Source: Desertimonas sp963733085
Lineage (GTDB): Bacteria > Actinomycetota > Acidimicrobiia > Acidimicrobiales > Ilumatobacteraceae
Direction of reading: 5' to 3'
Assembly: GCA_963733085.1 (NCBI GenBank)
Contig: CAVTBY010000012.1
Span: 186,001 to 250,000, forward strand
Length of the DNA stretch: 64,000 nt
Below the pieces are notes generated by a model, which ran no database searches, was not told the origin of the DNA, and saw only the letters and a program-made list of their open reading frames with translations. Both the position numbers and the translations under genes were made by a program. Positions 8,098 to 17,489 of the stretch are shown here, one piece after another (position 1 is the stretch's first letter; each line of letters starts with the position of its first letter).

Positions 8098-10719
8098 GTG
8101 AGCAGACCACTGGTCGTCGTCGAGTCACCCGCGAAGGCCAAGACGATCTCCAAGTTCCTCGGCGACACGTTCGACGTGCGCGCCTCGGTGGGCCATGTCG
8201 CCGACCTGCCGTCGAAGGGCCTGGCCGTCGACGTCGACAACGGGTTCAAGCCGACCTACGAGCTGACCGAGCGCGGCGCCCAGGTCGTCAAGGAGCTGCG
8301 CAGCGCGCTGAAGGACGCCAGTGAGCTGTACCTCGCGACGGACGAGGACCGCGAGGGCGAGGCGATCAGCTGGCATCTCCTCGAGCACCTCAAGCCGAAG
8401 GTACCGGTCAAGCGGATGGTCTTCCACGAGATCACGGCGTCGGCGATCGATCACGCGGTGAGCAACCCACGGGGCATCGACTACGGACTCGTCGACGCCG
8501 CCGAGACGCGACGCATCCTCGACCGCCTGTACGGCTACGAGGTGTCGCCGGTCCTGTGGCGACGGGTCAATCGGGGGTTGTCAGCTGGCCGGGTGCAGAG
8601 CCCGGCCGTGCGCCTCGTCGTCGAGCGCGAGCGGGAGCGGATCGCCTTCGTATCGGCCGGCTACTGGGACATCCAGTTGACAACGGCGACGTCACCGTCG
8701 TTCGCGGCGACCCTCGTCGCCGTGGACGGTCGCCGCGTCGCCACCGGCAAGGACTTCGACTCGTCCGGCCAACTCGTCGCCGACGTCGTCACCCTCGACG
8801 AACCGACGGCACGGTCACTGGCCGCCGCCCTCGAGCCGGCGACGTTCGCCGTGCGCAACGTCGAGGACAAGCCGTATCGCTCGCAGCCGAAGGCGCCGTT
8901 CATGACGTCGACGTTGCAACAGGAAGGTGGGCGCCAGTTGCGCTGGTCGTCGTCGCAGGTGATGCGCGTCGCCCAGGGACTGTACGAGCGCGGCTACATC
9001 ACCTACATGCGCACCGACGCCGTGGTGCTGTCCGACGAGGCGCTGCAGGCTGTGCGGGCAGCGGTCACTTCCGAGTACGGCCCGACGTTCCTGTCGCCAT
9101 CGCCACGGCGTTACACGTCGCGGGTGAAGAACGCCCAGGAGGCACACGAGGCGATCCGCCCGACGACCCCGTTGCGCTCGCCGCAGCAGCTCACGGGCGA
9201 GCTCAACGGGCACGAGTTGGCGTTGTACCGGCTGATCTGGCAGCGCACGCTGGCCAGCCAGATGGCCGACGCCACCGGCCACACCGTCACAGTCCGCATC
9301 GGCGCCACCGCCACCGACGACCGCGACGCCGAGTTCTCTGCGTCGGGGACGACGATCACCTTCCCCGGCTACCGCCAGGTCTACGTCGAAGCCCGCGACG
9401 AGGGTGACGACGCGACGGCCGCCGTCGAGCGCGAGGAGCTGCTGCCACCCTTGTCGACTGGCGATGTCGTCGCCGTCGAGTCACTGGAACCACGCGATCA
9501 CGCCACCACGGCGCCACCGCGCTACACCGAGGCGTCACTTGTCAAGCGCCTCGAGGAGCTCGGCATCGGCCGCCCGTCGACCTGGGCCTCGATCATCCAG
9601 ACGATCCAGGACCGAGGGTACGTGTGGAAGAAGGGTCAGGCCCTGGTCCCGACGTGGACGGCATTCGCCGTCGTCGGATTGCTCGAACAGCACTTCGACG
9701 AGCTCGTCGACTACGCCTTCACCGCCAGGGTCGAGACCGACCTCGACGCCATCGCCGCCGGCCAGCAGCGCAAGGACGAGTGGCTGCACGAGTTCTACTT
9801 CGGCGAGGACCCGGCCAGCGACGACGCGCTGCCAGGCCTCAAGCGCCTCGTCGAGGAGAACCTCGACAGCATCGACGCGGCGGCGATCAACACGTTCCCG
9901 ATCGGCCACGACGCCGACGGCAACCTCGTCGTCGTCAAGCCGGGCCGCTACGGCCCGTACGTCAAGCGCGGCGACGACACAGCCGGCGTTCCCGACGACC
10001 TGCCGCCCGACGAGCTGACGATCGACGTCGCCTTGTCGCTGCTCGCCGCGCCGAAGGCCGACGAGCCGATCGGCGAGCTCGACGGACTCCCGGTGTTCGC
10101 CAAGACCGGTCGCTACGGGCCGTACGTGCAACTCGGCACCCCCGACGCCCCACCGCCGGGGCTCGACAAACCGAAGATGGCGAGCCTGTTCAAGTCGATG
10201 TCGCTCGAGCATCTCACGCTGGCCGAGGCGGAGTCGCTGCTCAGCCTGCCACGCACCGTCGGCGTCGATCCCGCCGACGATGAGCCGGTGCTCGCCCGCA
10301 ATGGCCCGCACGGGCCGTACGTGCAGAAGGGCAAGGAGTTCCGCTCCCTCGACAGCGAGGAGCGGCTGCTCACAGTCACGCTCGACGAGGCATTGGCGTT
10401 GCTGGCCGCGCCGAAGGTCTACAAGCGCGGAACTCGCAACATGGCAGCCCGCGGCCCGCTTCGAGAGTTCGGGGATGACCCCGTGAGCGGCCGTGCCGTC
10501 GTCGCTCGCGACGGGCGCTTTGGTGTGTACGTCACCGACGGTGAGACGAACGCGTCGATCGGCCGTGGCGACCGGATCGAGGAGATGACCCCGGAGCGGG
10601 CGTTCGAGCTGCTCGCCGTCCGCCGCGAGCAGGTCGCCGCCAAGGGCGGTGCGCCGAAGAAGGCGAGCCGCGCCAAGAAGGCGCCGGCCAAGGCGAAGCC
10701 GAGGGCGAAGAAGCGGTGA
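8098..10719 (+). CDS. topA: DNA topoisomerase I (type IA)
   Basis: 873-residue TopA that relaxes negative supercoils. The N-terminal TOPRIM domain (VVVESPAKAKTI, LATDEDREGEAISWHL) is followed by the type IA core with active-site Tyr in GYITYMRTDAV. The C-terminus has no zinc fingers but carries the actinobacterial Gly-Arg-Tyr-Gly-Pro-Tyr repeats (GRYGPYVKRG, GRYGPYVQLG, HGPYVQKG, GRFGVYVTDG) and a Lys/Ala/Arg-rich basic tail (last ~25 residues). Start is a GTG. Overlaps tmk by 4 nt; topA-tmk-holB is a common actinobacterial order. Confidence 0.97.
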   Translation: MSRPLVVVESPAKAKTISKFLGDTFDVRASVGHVADLPSKGLAVDVDNGFKPTYELTERGAQVVKELRSALKDASELYLATDEDREGEAISWHLLEHLKPKVPVKRMVFHEITASAIDHAVSNPRGIDYGLVDAAETRRILDRLYGYEVSPVLWRRVNRGLSAGRVQSPAVRLVVERERERIAFVSAGYWDIQLTTATSPSFAATLVAVDGRRVATGKDFDSSGQLVADVVTLDEPTARSLAAALEPATFAVRNVEDKPYRSQPKAPFMTSTLQQEGGRQLRWSSSQVMRVAQGLYERGYITYMRTDAVVLSDEALQAVRAAVTSEYGPTFLSPSPRRYTSRVKNAQEAHEAIRPTTPLRSPQQLTGELNGHELALYRLIWQRTLASQMADATGHTVTVRIGATATDDRDAEFSASGTTITFPGYRQVYVEARDEGDDATAAVEREELLPPLSTGDVVAVESLEPRDHATTAPPRYTEASLVKRLEELGIGRPSTWASIIQTIQDRGYVWKKGQALVPTWTAFAVVGLLEQHFDELVDYAFTARVETDLDAIAAGQQRKDEWLHEFYFGEDPASDDALPGLKRLVEENLDSIDAAAINTFPIGHDADGNLVVVKPGRYGPYVKRGDDTAGVPDDLPPDELTIDVALSLLAAPKADEPIGELDGLPVFAKTGRYGPYVQLGTPDAPPPGLDKPKMASLFKSMSLEHLTLAEAESLLSLPRTVGVDPADDEPVLARNGPHGPYVQKGKEFRSLDSEERLLTVTLDEALALLAAPKVYKRGTRNMAARGPLREFGDDPVSGRAVVARDGRFGVYVTDGETNASIGRGDRIEEMTPERAFELLAVRREQVAAKGGAPKKASRAKKAPAKAKPRAKKR

Positions 10720-11366
10720 GCTCGTGGGGGGAGCCCGAGGGCCACCCGCTCCCGCCGTACATCGCCCTCGAAGGCACTGAGGGCAGCGGCAAGAGCACGC
10801 AGGCGGCGTTGTTGGCTGATGCGCTCGGCGCCGTGCTCACGCAGGAGACGGGCGGCACGGCGATCGGTTCGCGACTGCGCCACATCCTCCACGACAACGA
10901 TGTCGTCGATCTGGACGCTCGTGCGGAGGCGTTGATTGCCGCGGCCGACCGTGCCCAGCACATCGCCGAGGTCGTTCTTCCCGCCTTGCGCGCCGGTCGC
11001 CCTGTCGTCAGCGATCGCAGCGTCTACTCGACGCTCGCCTACCAGGGTTATGGCCGTCAGCTCGACCTCGCCGAGCTGCGCCGTCTCAACCACTGGGCGG
11101 TGCAGGGCGTGTGGCCGACGCTGGTCGTGTTCATCGAGGCCCACCCCGACGTCGTCGCCGACCGGCTCGACGGCCGCCTCCTCGACCGCTTCGAGCGGGC
11201 GGGAGCTGAGTTCCACCAGCGCGTGCTCGACGGGTACCGCCGGCTCGCCGCCGACGACCCCCAGCACTGGATCATCGTTACGTCCGAGGGCGACAAGGCC
11301 GACGTGGCCGCCCACGTGCTCGACGCCGTGCGACAGCGACTCACCGAACATGGCATCCCCACCTGA
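10716..11366 (+). CDS. tmk: Thymidylate kinase
   Basis: Phosphorylates dTMP to dTDP for DNA synthesis. 216 residues with P-loop GTEGSGKST (residues 20-28), the DRS motif in VVSDRSVYSTLAYQGYG, and the RLLDRFE lid region. GTG start overlapping the topA stop (GTGA) was chosen. The 3' end overlaps the next gene by 17 nt, implying translational coupling. Confidence 0.94.
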   Translation: MSSWGEPEGHPLPPYIALEGTEGSGKSTQAALLADALGAVLTQETGGTAIGSRLRHILHDNDVVDLDARAEALIAAADRAQHIAEVVLPALRAGRPVVSDRSVYSTLAYQGYGRQLDLAELRRLNHWAVQGVWPTLVVFIEAHPDVVADRLDGRLLDRFERAGAEFHQRVLDGYRRLAADDPQHWIIVTSEGDKADVAAHVLDAVRQRLTEHGIPT

Positions 11367-12420
11367 CACCACGTCGATCTGGGCCGATGTCGTCGGCCAG
11401 GACCGCGCCGTGGCCACACTTCGCCGGGCCGCCGCGGCGCCGGTCCACGCCTACCTGTTCGTTGGGCCGCCGGGCACGACGAAGGACGAAGCAGCACGGG
11501 CTTTCGGGGCCCTGCTGTTGACCGGCTCCGAGGAGGTAAGCACCCGTGACGCCAGGCTGGCGCTGGCCGGCGAGCACCCAGACGTGCGCGAGATCGTGCG
11601 CGTCGGACCGGCAATCTCCGCCGAACAGGCCGCCGAGATCGTCCGCCAGGCTGCCCTGTCACCGGTCGAGGGCGACCGCAAGGTGCTCGTCCTCCACGAG
11701 TTTCACCTGCTCAACGCCGTCGGCGCCGGGCGGTTGCTGAAGACGATCGAGGAGCCGCCGGCGTCCACCCACTTCGTCGTGCTCGCCGACTTCGTCCCCG
11801 TCGACCTCGTCACGATCGCATCGCGGTGCGTCCGCGTCGAGTTCGGTCCGATCGCCGCAGCCAATCTCGAGGCCCGCCTGCTCGCCGAAGGCGTCGACGT
11901 CGAGCGGGCTGCCGCGGCGGCCGCCGCCGCCGGAGGGGACCTCACGCGGGCCCGCCTGCTCGCCGCCGATCCGCAGTTCGCCGAGCGGCGCCGGGCGTTC
12001 GCCGAGCTGCCGAGCATCATCGACGGCACCGGCTCCACGGTCGTCGCCGCGACGAACGACCTGTTGGCTCGCATCGAGGCGGCCGCCGCGCCACTCGTCG
12101 CTCGCCAGGCGAAGGAGGTCGCCGAGCTCGAGGAACGCGAGCAGCGCCTGGGCAGCCGCGGCAGCGGCCGTGCCGCCATCGAGGCGCGGCACAAGCGCGA
12201 GCTGCGCCGGCACCGCACCGACGAGTTGCGCAGTGGGCTGGCGGCGATCGCTGCCAGCTACCGCGACGCCCTCGTCAGCCGCACGACGCCGCACGACGAC
12301 ACGATCGTCGCCGCCGTCGAACGCATCCACGCCACCATCGAGTCGTTCGAACACAACCCCAACGAGACGTTGATGCTGCAGTCGTTGCTGTGGTCGCTGC
12401 CGGCGCTCACCCCGCGCTGA
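11350..12420 (+). CDS. holB: DNA polymerase III subunit delta'
   Basis: Clamp-loader delta' subunit, 356 residues. It has an AAA+ fold with ADVVGQDRAVATLRRA at the N-terminus and a degenerate P-loop GPPGTTKDEA lacking the GKT, as expected for the non-hydrolysing delta' subunit. Sensor-type segments follow (HEFHLLNAVGAGRLLKTIEEPP). The zinc-binding Cys module of many delta' proteins is not present. The ATG lies inside the tmk 3' end. Its last 14 nt overlap the convergent DUF1996 gene. Confidence 0.9.
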   Translation: MASPPDTTSIWADVVGQDRAVATLRRAAAAPVHAYLFVGPPGTTKDEAARAFGALLLTGSEEVSTRDARLALAGEHPDVREIVRVGPAISAEQAAEIVRQAALSPVEGDRKVLVLHEFHLLNAVGAGRLLKTIEEPPASTHFVVLADFVPVDLVTIASRCVRVEFGPIAAANLEARLLAEGVDVERAAAAAAAAGGDLTRARLLAADPQFAERRRAFAELPSIIDGTGSTVVAATNDLLARIEAAAAPLVARQAKEVAELEEREQRLGSRGSGRAAIEARHKRELRRHRTDELRSGLAAIAASYRDALVSRTTPHDDTIVAAVERIHATIESFEHNPNETLMLQSLLWSLPALTPR

Positions 12421-13195
12421 CGCCGCAAACTTGCTGGCGGCGCAGGCACAGTTCGACCTCTGTCTCCAGCTTGTCCTGGTCCCAGGTATTCCAGAAGTCG
12501 GCGTGGGCCGACGACACTGGACCGGAGGACAGCGTCAGGCCACCAGGGTCGATCGCGCCATAGTCGATGACGAGCTCGAGCAGTGGAATCGGCACGGGGT
12601 GGCCAGGCGGGCAGCGTCCGCCTGCGCTGGCGGCGACGTGGGAGCGGTGGTCGGCGCTGTCGATCCGCGCCCCGTCCCAGCAGTCGGGGAACTCGATGGC
12701 GAGTTGCAGCCCGGCGTCCGCGGCACATGATGGCGGCAATGGAGAGCCCGCCAAACCCGGCCGGCAGGTCCATCCGGCCTCCTCGCCGAGCATCCGAAGG
12801 TCGGGCGGATACGCCTCGACGGTGGTCGGGTCGATGCCGGGGCCGGCGCGGTAGTACGCCGTCGCCATGATCGGCACGATCGGCGTCCCGCCGGCGTCGA
12901 GGAGCGACGGCGTCCAGTATGCCGCGGTGTCGAGGCGCTGCTGGCAGGTCGTCGGGGCGCCGAGCAGTTGTTCGTAGGTCGATGTCGCCGACGCCTCCGT
13001 GTTGCCGAAGAAGTCGTGGCGGTGACTGGCGCCGCCATGGCCGGGGTGGACGATGGGGTCGTCGAACGACGAGTGCGACCAGCCGCACTCGACGACGAAT
13101 TGCCCGACACGGCCCTGCGGCCCGCCCATCGCAGGAGCGTCGACCGCAACGAGGGCGAGCGCGACGGCGACAACAGCCGCCGAGCGGCCGATCAC
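12407..13195 (-). CDS. Secreted DUF1996-domain protein
   Basis: Starts with GTG overlapping the stop of the beta-helix gene (GTGA). A signal peptide (hydrophobic AAVVAVALALVAV, then Ala-rich cleavage region near residue 22) precedes a DUF1996-like domain: VVECGWSHSSFDDPIVHPG, GGASHRHDFFGN, ACYW-type AAYWTPSL and a Cys-rich C-terminal half with conserved Trp/Asp. The function of this family is unknown; it is usually extracellular. About 262 residues. Probably co-transcribed with the upstream beta-helix protein. Confidence 0.75.
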   Translation of the reverse strand: MIGRSAAVVAVALALVAVDAPAMGGPQGRVGQFVVECGWSHSSFDDPIVHPGHGGASHRHDFFGNTEASATSTYEQLLGAPTTCQQRLDTAAYWTPSLLDAGGTPIVPIMATAYYRAGPGIDPTTVEAYPPDLRMLGEEAGWTCRPGLAGSPLPPSCAADAGLQLAIEFPDCWDGARIDSADHRSHVAASAGGRCPPGHPVPIPLLELVIDYGAIDPGGLTLSSGPVSSAHADFWNTWDQDKLETEVELCLRRQQVCGVSAG

Positions 13196-14565
13196 TCCGC
13201 CGGCGCGTCGGGGACGGTGATGGCGTCGAGGTCGACTTCGACGGGCATGTCGGTCGCCGGGGCGGCGGGCGCCGTCGCCGCGTCGGGCATGTTCTCCTGC
13301 GGCTCCAGCTCCGGGAGGTCGGCCTCGGCGTAGTTGACGCTGGGCGGAGCAGTCTCGGCGGCGGCGACGAGCGCGCCGAGGTCGAGAGCGCCGGCCGTCC
13401 AGTCCCCCGCGCCGTCTCCTTCGCACGGGGCGAGCACCTCGAGGTCAATCGGCGCCGACGTCGTGAACGTGTTACTGGCGAAGCAATTCCCCAGCGTCGC
13501 TGGGTCGACGATCGAGCCGACGGCGATGTCGGCGATCCGGCTGTCCTCGATGACGTTCTCGGTGACGACGTTCTCGTAGGCATCCCAAAGCAGCGACGCG
13601 GGCGGTGCGCTGCTCACCGGGTCGTCTCTCGTGTCGGCACATGGTGTGTCCCACTCGTCGGCGCTCGGCTGGTCGTCGAGGGCCTGCTCCTCGGGAAACG
13701 GTGCGAGGGCGATGCCGGCGACATCATGGTCCCAGACGCGGTTGCGCGAGATGGTGTTGCGCACGCCACCCGAGATGAGGATGCCGTTGCCCATCGCCAA
13801 TATGGCGTCGTCAATCGCCGGCGTGTCGGGTTGATTGTTGGAGTAGACGAGGTTGCCGACGATCGTCGTGTCGCGCTGCGGGTAGCACAGCTCGTAGCTG
13901 CCCGAGTTGGGGACCAGTCCGGCGCGGTTGTTGTTGAACCGCGAGTGGATGATCAGCAGATTGCCGCCGGAGTTCGTCCCCGAGTAGCCGAGACCGTTGT
14001 GCTCGGCGTGGACGTCGTCGAGCACGGCGTTGCACGGGAAGCACTGACCGATGTAGAAGCCGGCGTCCGGGCTTCCCGCGCCATAAGAGTGTTCGAACAA
14101 GCCGTTGACCGAGTCGAAGGCGTAGATCCCGTAGTCCCCATTGCGATAGGCGGTGAGGTACGAGCCGCGGTAGCCGTCGACGCCGGTCCAGAAGAATCCA
14201 TTGAACGTGTAGTTGCGCGCCGTCATGTTCTCGACCACCACGCCGGCCGCGCCGAGCACGCGGATGCCGTTGTCGAGCTCGAACTCGCCGTCGAGGATCA
14301 CCTCGTTGCGATCGAGGCCGCGGATCGTCAGCTCCGGGGTCGTGACGTTGACGGCCTCGTTGTAGACGCCCGGTGAGACGAGGATGAGGTCGCCAGACGC
14401 GGCGGCGTCCACAGCTTCCTGGATCGTCGGGTGATCGCCTGGCACCGCGATCGTCGCTCCCCCCGAAGGGCTGGTGCGAACCTGATCGGCTGCTACAGCG
14501 GTCGGTGGTGCGAATGCTGCCAGGGCGAGGGCGACGACAGCGAGATTGCGTGTGCGAAGGCTCAC
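13192..14565 (-). CDS. Secreted parallel beta-helix repeat protein
   Basis: 457 residues with a signal peptide (residues 1-25, ending AVAA), then an IPGDHPTIQEAVDAAASGDLILVSPGVYNE-like entry and repeated beta-helix coils rich in Asn/Gly (for example NTISRNRVWDHD, ENVVTENVIEDS). This is the right-handed parallel beta-helix fold seen in pectin lyase-like and NosD proteins. No catalytic triad can be assigned. The C-terminal ~70 residues are Ala/Pro/Glu-rich and low in complexity. GTG start; first of a minus-strand pair with the DUF1996 gene. Confidence 0.8.
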   Translation of the reverse strand: MSLRTRNLAVVALALAAFAPPTAVAADQVRTSPSGGATIAVPGDHPTIQEAVDAAASGDLILVSPGVYNEAVNVTTPELTIRGLDRNEVILDGEFELDNGIRVLGAAGVVVENMTARNYTFNGFFWTGVDGYRGSYLTAYRNGDYGIYAFDSVNGLFEHSYGAGSPDAGFYIGQCFPCNAVLDDVHAEHNGLGYSGTNSGGNLLIIHSRFNNNRAGLVPNSGSYELCYPQRDTTIVGNLVYSNNQPDTPAIDDAILAMGNGILISGGVRNTISRNRVWDHDVAGIALAPFPEEQALDDQPSADEWDTPCADTRDDPVSSAPPASLLWDAYENVVTENVIEDSRIADIAVGSIVDPATLGNCFASNTFTTSAPIDLEVLAPCEGDGAGDWTAGALDLGALVAAAETAPPSVNYAEADLPELEPQENMPDAATAPAAPATDMPVEVDLDAITVPDAPAE

Positions 14566-14593
14566 GAGTCGGGACTCTATGTGGTGCGGTAGG

Positions 14594-15076
14594 TCAGGCC
14601 GGCTCCGTCACGACGATCGTTCCGATCATGCCGATCTCGGCCGTCCCGTGGATCGTGCAGTGGTACGGGTACTCGCCCGGCTCGGTGAACACGAACCGGT
14701 ACTCGTCGCCGGGTTTGAAGTCGGCGGCGACGGCACCGAACTCGAGGTCCGAGTCGGAGATGAGGTCGTGGTCGTTGCGTCCGCGGTTCACCCACACAAC
14801 CTCGGTACCGGGGGCGATCTCGGTCTCGACCGGATCGAACCGGTTGTCGGCGGCGATGACCGTGACTGTCTCCGACGGGGGTGCTGGATGCTCTCCGGGT
14901 TGGCTCGAGCCTGGGGATGGTGGAGGCGGCGGCGGCGATGCCGTCGATTCGGGCGGCGGCGGCACTGTCGACTCGGCCGGCGGATCTGCCTCGCCGGCGC
15001 CAGGGGCATCGTTGGCACACGCACCGACCAATGCACAGCACGCGGCGGTCACGGCGAACCAACGAACACGCTTCAC
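14594..15076 (-). CDS. Cupredoxin (plastocyanin-like) lipoprotein
   Basis: 160 residues. The lipobox LVGAC gives a lipidated Cys at residue 20, a Pro/Ser-rich linker follows (30-70), then a cupredoxin domain. Type 1 copper ligands are visible: His in NDHDL (about residue 103), then Cys, His and Met in HCTIHGTAEIGM (140, 143, 150). It likely shuttles electrons or binds copper at the outer face of the membrane. GTG start chosen because the lipoprotein signal begins there. Confidence 0.85.
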   Translation of the reverse strand: MKRVRWFAVTAACCALVGACANDAPGAGEADPPAESTVPPPPESTASPPPPPPSPGSSQPGEHPAPPSETVTVIAADNRFDPVETEIAPGTEVVWVNRGRNDHDLISDSDLEFGAVAADFKPGDEYRFVFTEPGEYPYHCTIHGTAEIGMIGTIVVTEPA

Positions 15077-15087
15077 GGCCGGCGAGG

Positions 15088-16149
15088 CTATTCGGTCGCG
15101 GCGACGAGCTCGTCGTCGCGATGCATGCCATAGACGTCGAGGGCGGCGAGGGCGATCGCGGCCAGGGCGACCGCGCAGATCGCCGCCCCGATGCCGTAGA
15201 GATCGAAGGCAACGAGGGCGGCGACGACGGCGATGGTCGTGCCGACGCGTACGGACCGCCGGTCGACGAACGGCCGCACGACCAGCACCTCGACAGCCTG
15301 CATCGTGACGAGCAGAGCGGCCACCGTGACCCCCACCGTCCAGCCGCTCGATCCGAACGCCAGCAGCAATGCCGGTACGCCGCCGACGACGATTCCGATC
15401 AGCGGAATCGCCGTCATCAGCGCCACAGCGACACCGAGGCTGACCGGCGCGGCGAGATCGAGCAACCAGCACGCGACGCCAAAGATCACCCCGTTGACGA
15501 ACGAGTGGGCGAGCGTGCAGAGGATGTACAGGCGACCTCGCCGAGCACCCAGAAACAGAACCCGGCGAACGAGTTGGCGCCGATCGAGATCGTCGAACAA
15601 GCCGAGCATGCCGAGGATGTAGCGCCGGCCATAAGCGAGCAGGAACAGCATCAGCACGCCCGTCAGGAGGTACGTCGGCAGCCTCCCGAACGCACGGTCG
15701 ATGGTCTCACTGCGGACCGCATCGTTGATCCGCTCGAGGAGGTCGTCGACCCTCGCCGTGACGTCGAGGTCGCCTGCCCAGTCGTATCGTTCCTCGAGTC
15801 CGCGCGCGGCCTCGGGTGCCGCCCGCTCGAGATCGTCCAGCGAGACGAGCAGCTCGCGTGTCAGGCCGACGAGGATGACGGCGACGGCCGCGACCATCGT
15901 CACGACGACTACTACGACGCTCAGCGCGCGCGGCAGCACCTGCTGGACGACGTTGACGACGGGATCGATGAGCAGGGCGACGAGCGCGCAGGCGACGACC
16001 CAGCCGACGATCTGGTGGGCGGCAACGAACGCGTTGCGGAGCAGGAAGGCCACCACCACCGCCGCGGTGACGAGCAATGCGGCGCCAGGCGTGAAGCGGA
16101 CGAGGCGGGCACCGAGGCGCGGGGCGGCGCCAACGGGAGCGTCACTCAT
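15088..16149 (-). CDS. AI-2E family membrane protein
   Basis: 353-residue membrane protein with about eight hydrophobic helices. The central soluble stretch is Asp/Glu/Arg-rich (residues 110-165), followed by the family core LMTAIPLIGIVVGGVPALLLAF. This matches the AI-2E/PerM-type permease family, whose members are proposed autoinducer or ion exporters. Diverges from a second family member at 16386, with a family B hairpin in the intergenic region. Confidence 0.8.
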   Translation of the reverse strand: MSDAPVGAAPRLGARLVRFTPGAALLVTAAVVVAFLLRNAFVAAHQIVGWVVACALVALLIDPVVNVVQQVLPRALSVVVVVVTMVAAVAVILVGLTRELLVSLDDLERAAPEAARGLEERYDWAGDLDVTARVDDLLERINDAVRSETIDRAFGRLPTYLLTGVLMLFLLAYGRRYILGMLGLFDDLDRRQLVRRVLFLGARRGRLYILCTLAHSFVNGVIFGVACWLLDLAAPVSLGVAVALMTAIPLIGIVVGGVPALLLAFGSSGWTVGVTVAALLVTMQAVEVLVVRPFVDRRSVRVGTTIAVVAALVAFDLYGIGAAICAVALAAIALAALDVYGMHRDDELVAATE

Positions 16150-16286
16150 CTGCTCGCCGCCCGCCGCTGGGCACGTGCCATGAACGCACGGTAGTAACGC
16201 CCTGCCGCGCCGTCGTGGATGGCAGGTATCTGGTCAAGGGTCGTACCCTCCACGCCCGCGGTGGCCACGGCTGCATGCTCGGGCCA

Positions 16287-16334
16287 ACCGATGGGTGTGT
16301 GGGGGACGATTCGGTCCCCCTGGCACACATCGGT
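16287..16334. repeat. 48-nt intergenic hairpin, family B copy 1
   Basis: ACCGATGGGTGTG at the left and CACACATCGGT at the right pair as an outer stem. The inner stem GGGGGAC/GTCCCCC closes a GATTCG loop. Unlike the other copies, this one lies between two divergent genes, about 52 nt before the second AI-2E start, not behind a stop codon. Exactly 48 nt, as are the copies at 27140, 36356 and 48168. Confidence 0.82.
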
Positions 16335-16385
16335 CGCTGGACCAGCATCCGCAGCCAGCAGCAGGTCGCATGGCATCATCGCTGC

Positions 16386-17489
16386 GTGACCAGTGCTGCC
16401 GACACGGGCTCGTCGCCGCTGCTGGTGGAACCGTCACCGACCGCACGGCTGGCGCCTCGGTTCCGACTCGACGGCTCGACGTTCGTCGCCGTGGTCGCGG
16501 CCGTGCTCGTCGTGTTCGCTGTTCTCGCCGTCGTTCGCAACTCGTCGCTGATGTTGACGCGAATCGGGATCGGGCTGCTCATCGCCCTTGCGCTCGATTC
16601 GATCGTCAACACCGTCGTCCGCCGTCTCCACATCCGTCGTGGTGTCGCCGTCGTCGGTGTCGCCGCGGTAGTCGCCGGCATCGCCCTCGTCGTCGTTGCC
16701 GTCCTCGCCCCGCGGGCAATCGCCGAGGTCCAGAACTTCTCCCAGCAGTTCCCGCAGACCGTCGGCGAGCTCGAACGGCTGCCGCTCGTCGGCGGGTGGA
16801 TCGGCGAGCAGGATTTCGTGGAACGCGCCGAGCGCTGGGTCGCCGACCTGCCCGAGGAGTTCACCGACGAACGAATCGTCGAGTCGGCACGTTCGCTGCT
16901 CAGTGGCCTCGTCAGCATTGCGATCGTCTCCATCGTCACGATCGCTGTACTCGTCGACGGGGAGAACCTCGCCCACCGGTTCCGCCGCCTGCTCAGCCCG
17001 CCGCGTCGAGCACAGGCCGACGAGGTGGGCCGAGTCGTTTACGACACACTCGGTCGCTACGTCGGCGGCTCGCTGACGGTGGCCGGGATGATGGGGCTGT
17101 TCGTCCTCGCCCTTGGGCTCGTGCTCGGGGTGCCATTGGCGCCGCTCGCGGCGGTGTGGGCGATGCTCACCGATCTGATCCCACAGATCGGCGGCGCGCT
17201 CGGCGGGGTCGTCTTCGTCGCCCTCGCCCTCACGGAAAGCGTCCCGACGGCGATCATCGCCGGCGCCCTGTTCGTCGTCTACATGACCTTCGAGAACCAC
17301 GTCATCCAGCCTGCCGTGGTCGGGCGATCGGTCGATCTGACGGCCCCTACGACGATGGTCGCCGCCCTCATTGGCGGCGCCATCGGCGGCATCCCCGGCG
17401 CCCTCGTCGCCACCCCGCTGGTGGGCGCCGCCAAGCACCTCATCCTCGAGGCCCGTGGCCGTCGCCCACCACTCACCGCTCCGGAGTGA
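16386..17489 (+). CDS. AI-2E family membrane protein
   Basis: 367 residues, GTG start. Two N-terminal helices, a soluble middle (QQFPQTVGELERLPLVGGW) and a C-terminal membrane block containing the family core AMLTDLIPQIGGALGGVVFV and ENHVIQPAVVGRSVDLTAPT, closer to the classic AI-2E/YdbI consensus than its divergent neighbour. Its stop overlaps a GTG that can start the next gene. Confidence 0.85.
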   Translation: MTSAADTGSSPLLVEPSPTARLAPRFRLDGSTFVAVVAAVLVVFAVLAVVRNSSLMLTRIGIGLLIALALDSIVNTVVRRLHIRRGVAVVGVAAVVAGIALVVVAVLAPRAIAEVQNFSQQFPQTVGELERLPLVGGWIGEQDFVERAERWVADLPEEFTDERIVESARSLLSGLVSIAIVSIVTIAVLVDGENLAHRFRRLLSPPRRAQADEVGRVVYDTLGRYVGGSLTVAGMMGLFVLALGLVLGVPLAPLAAVWAMLTDLIPQIGGALGGVVFVALALTESVPTAIIAGALFVVYMTFENHVIQPAVVGRSVDLTAPTTMVAALIGGAIGGIPGALVATPLVGAAKHLILEARGRRPPLTAPE

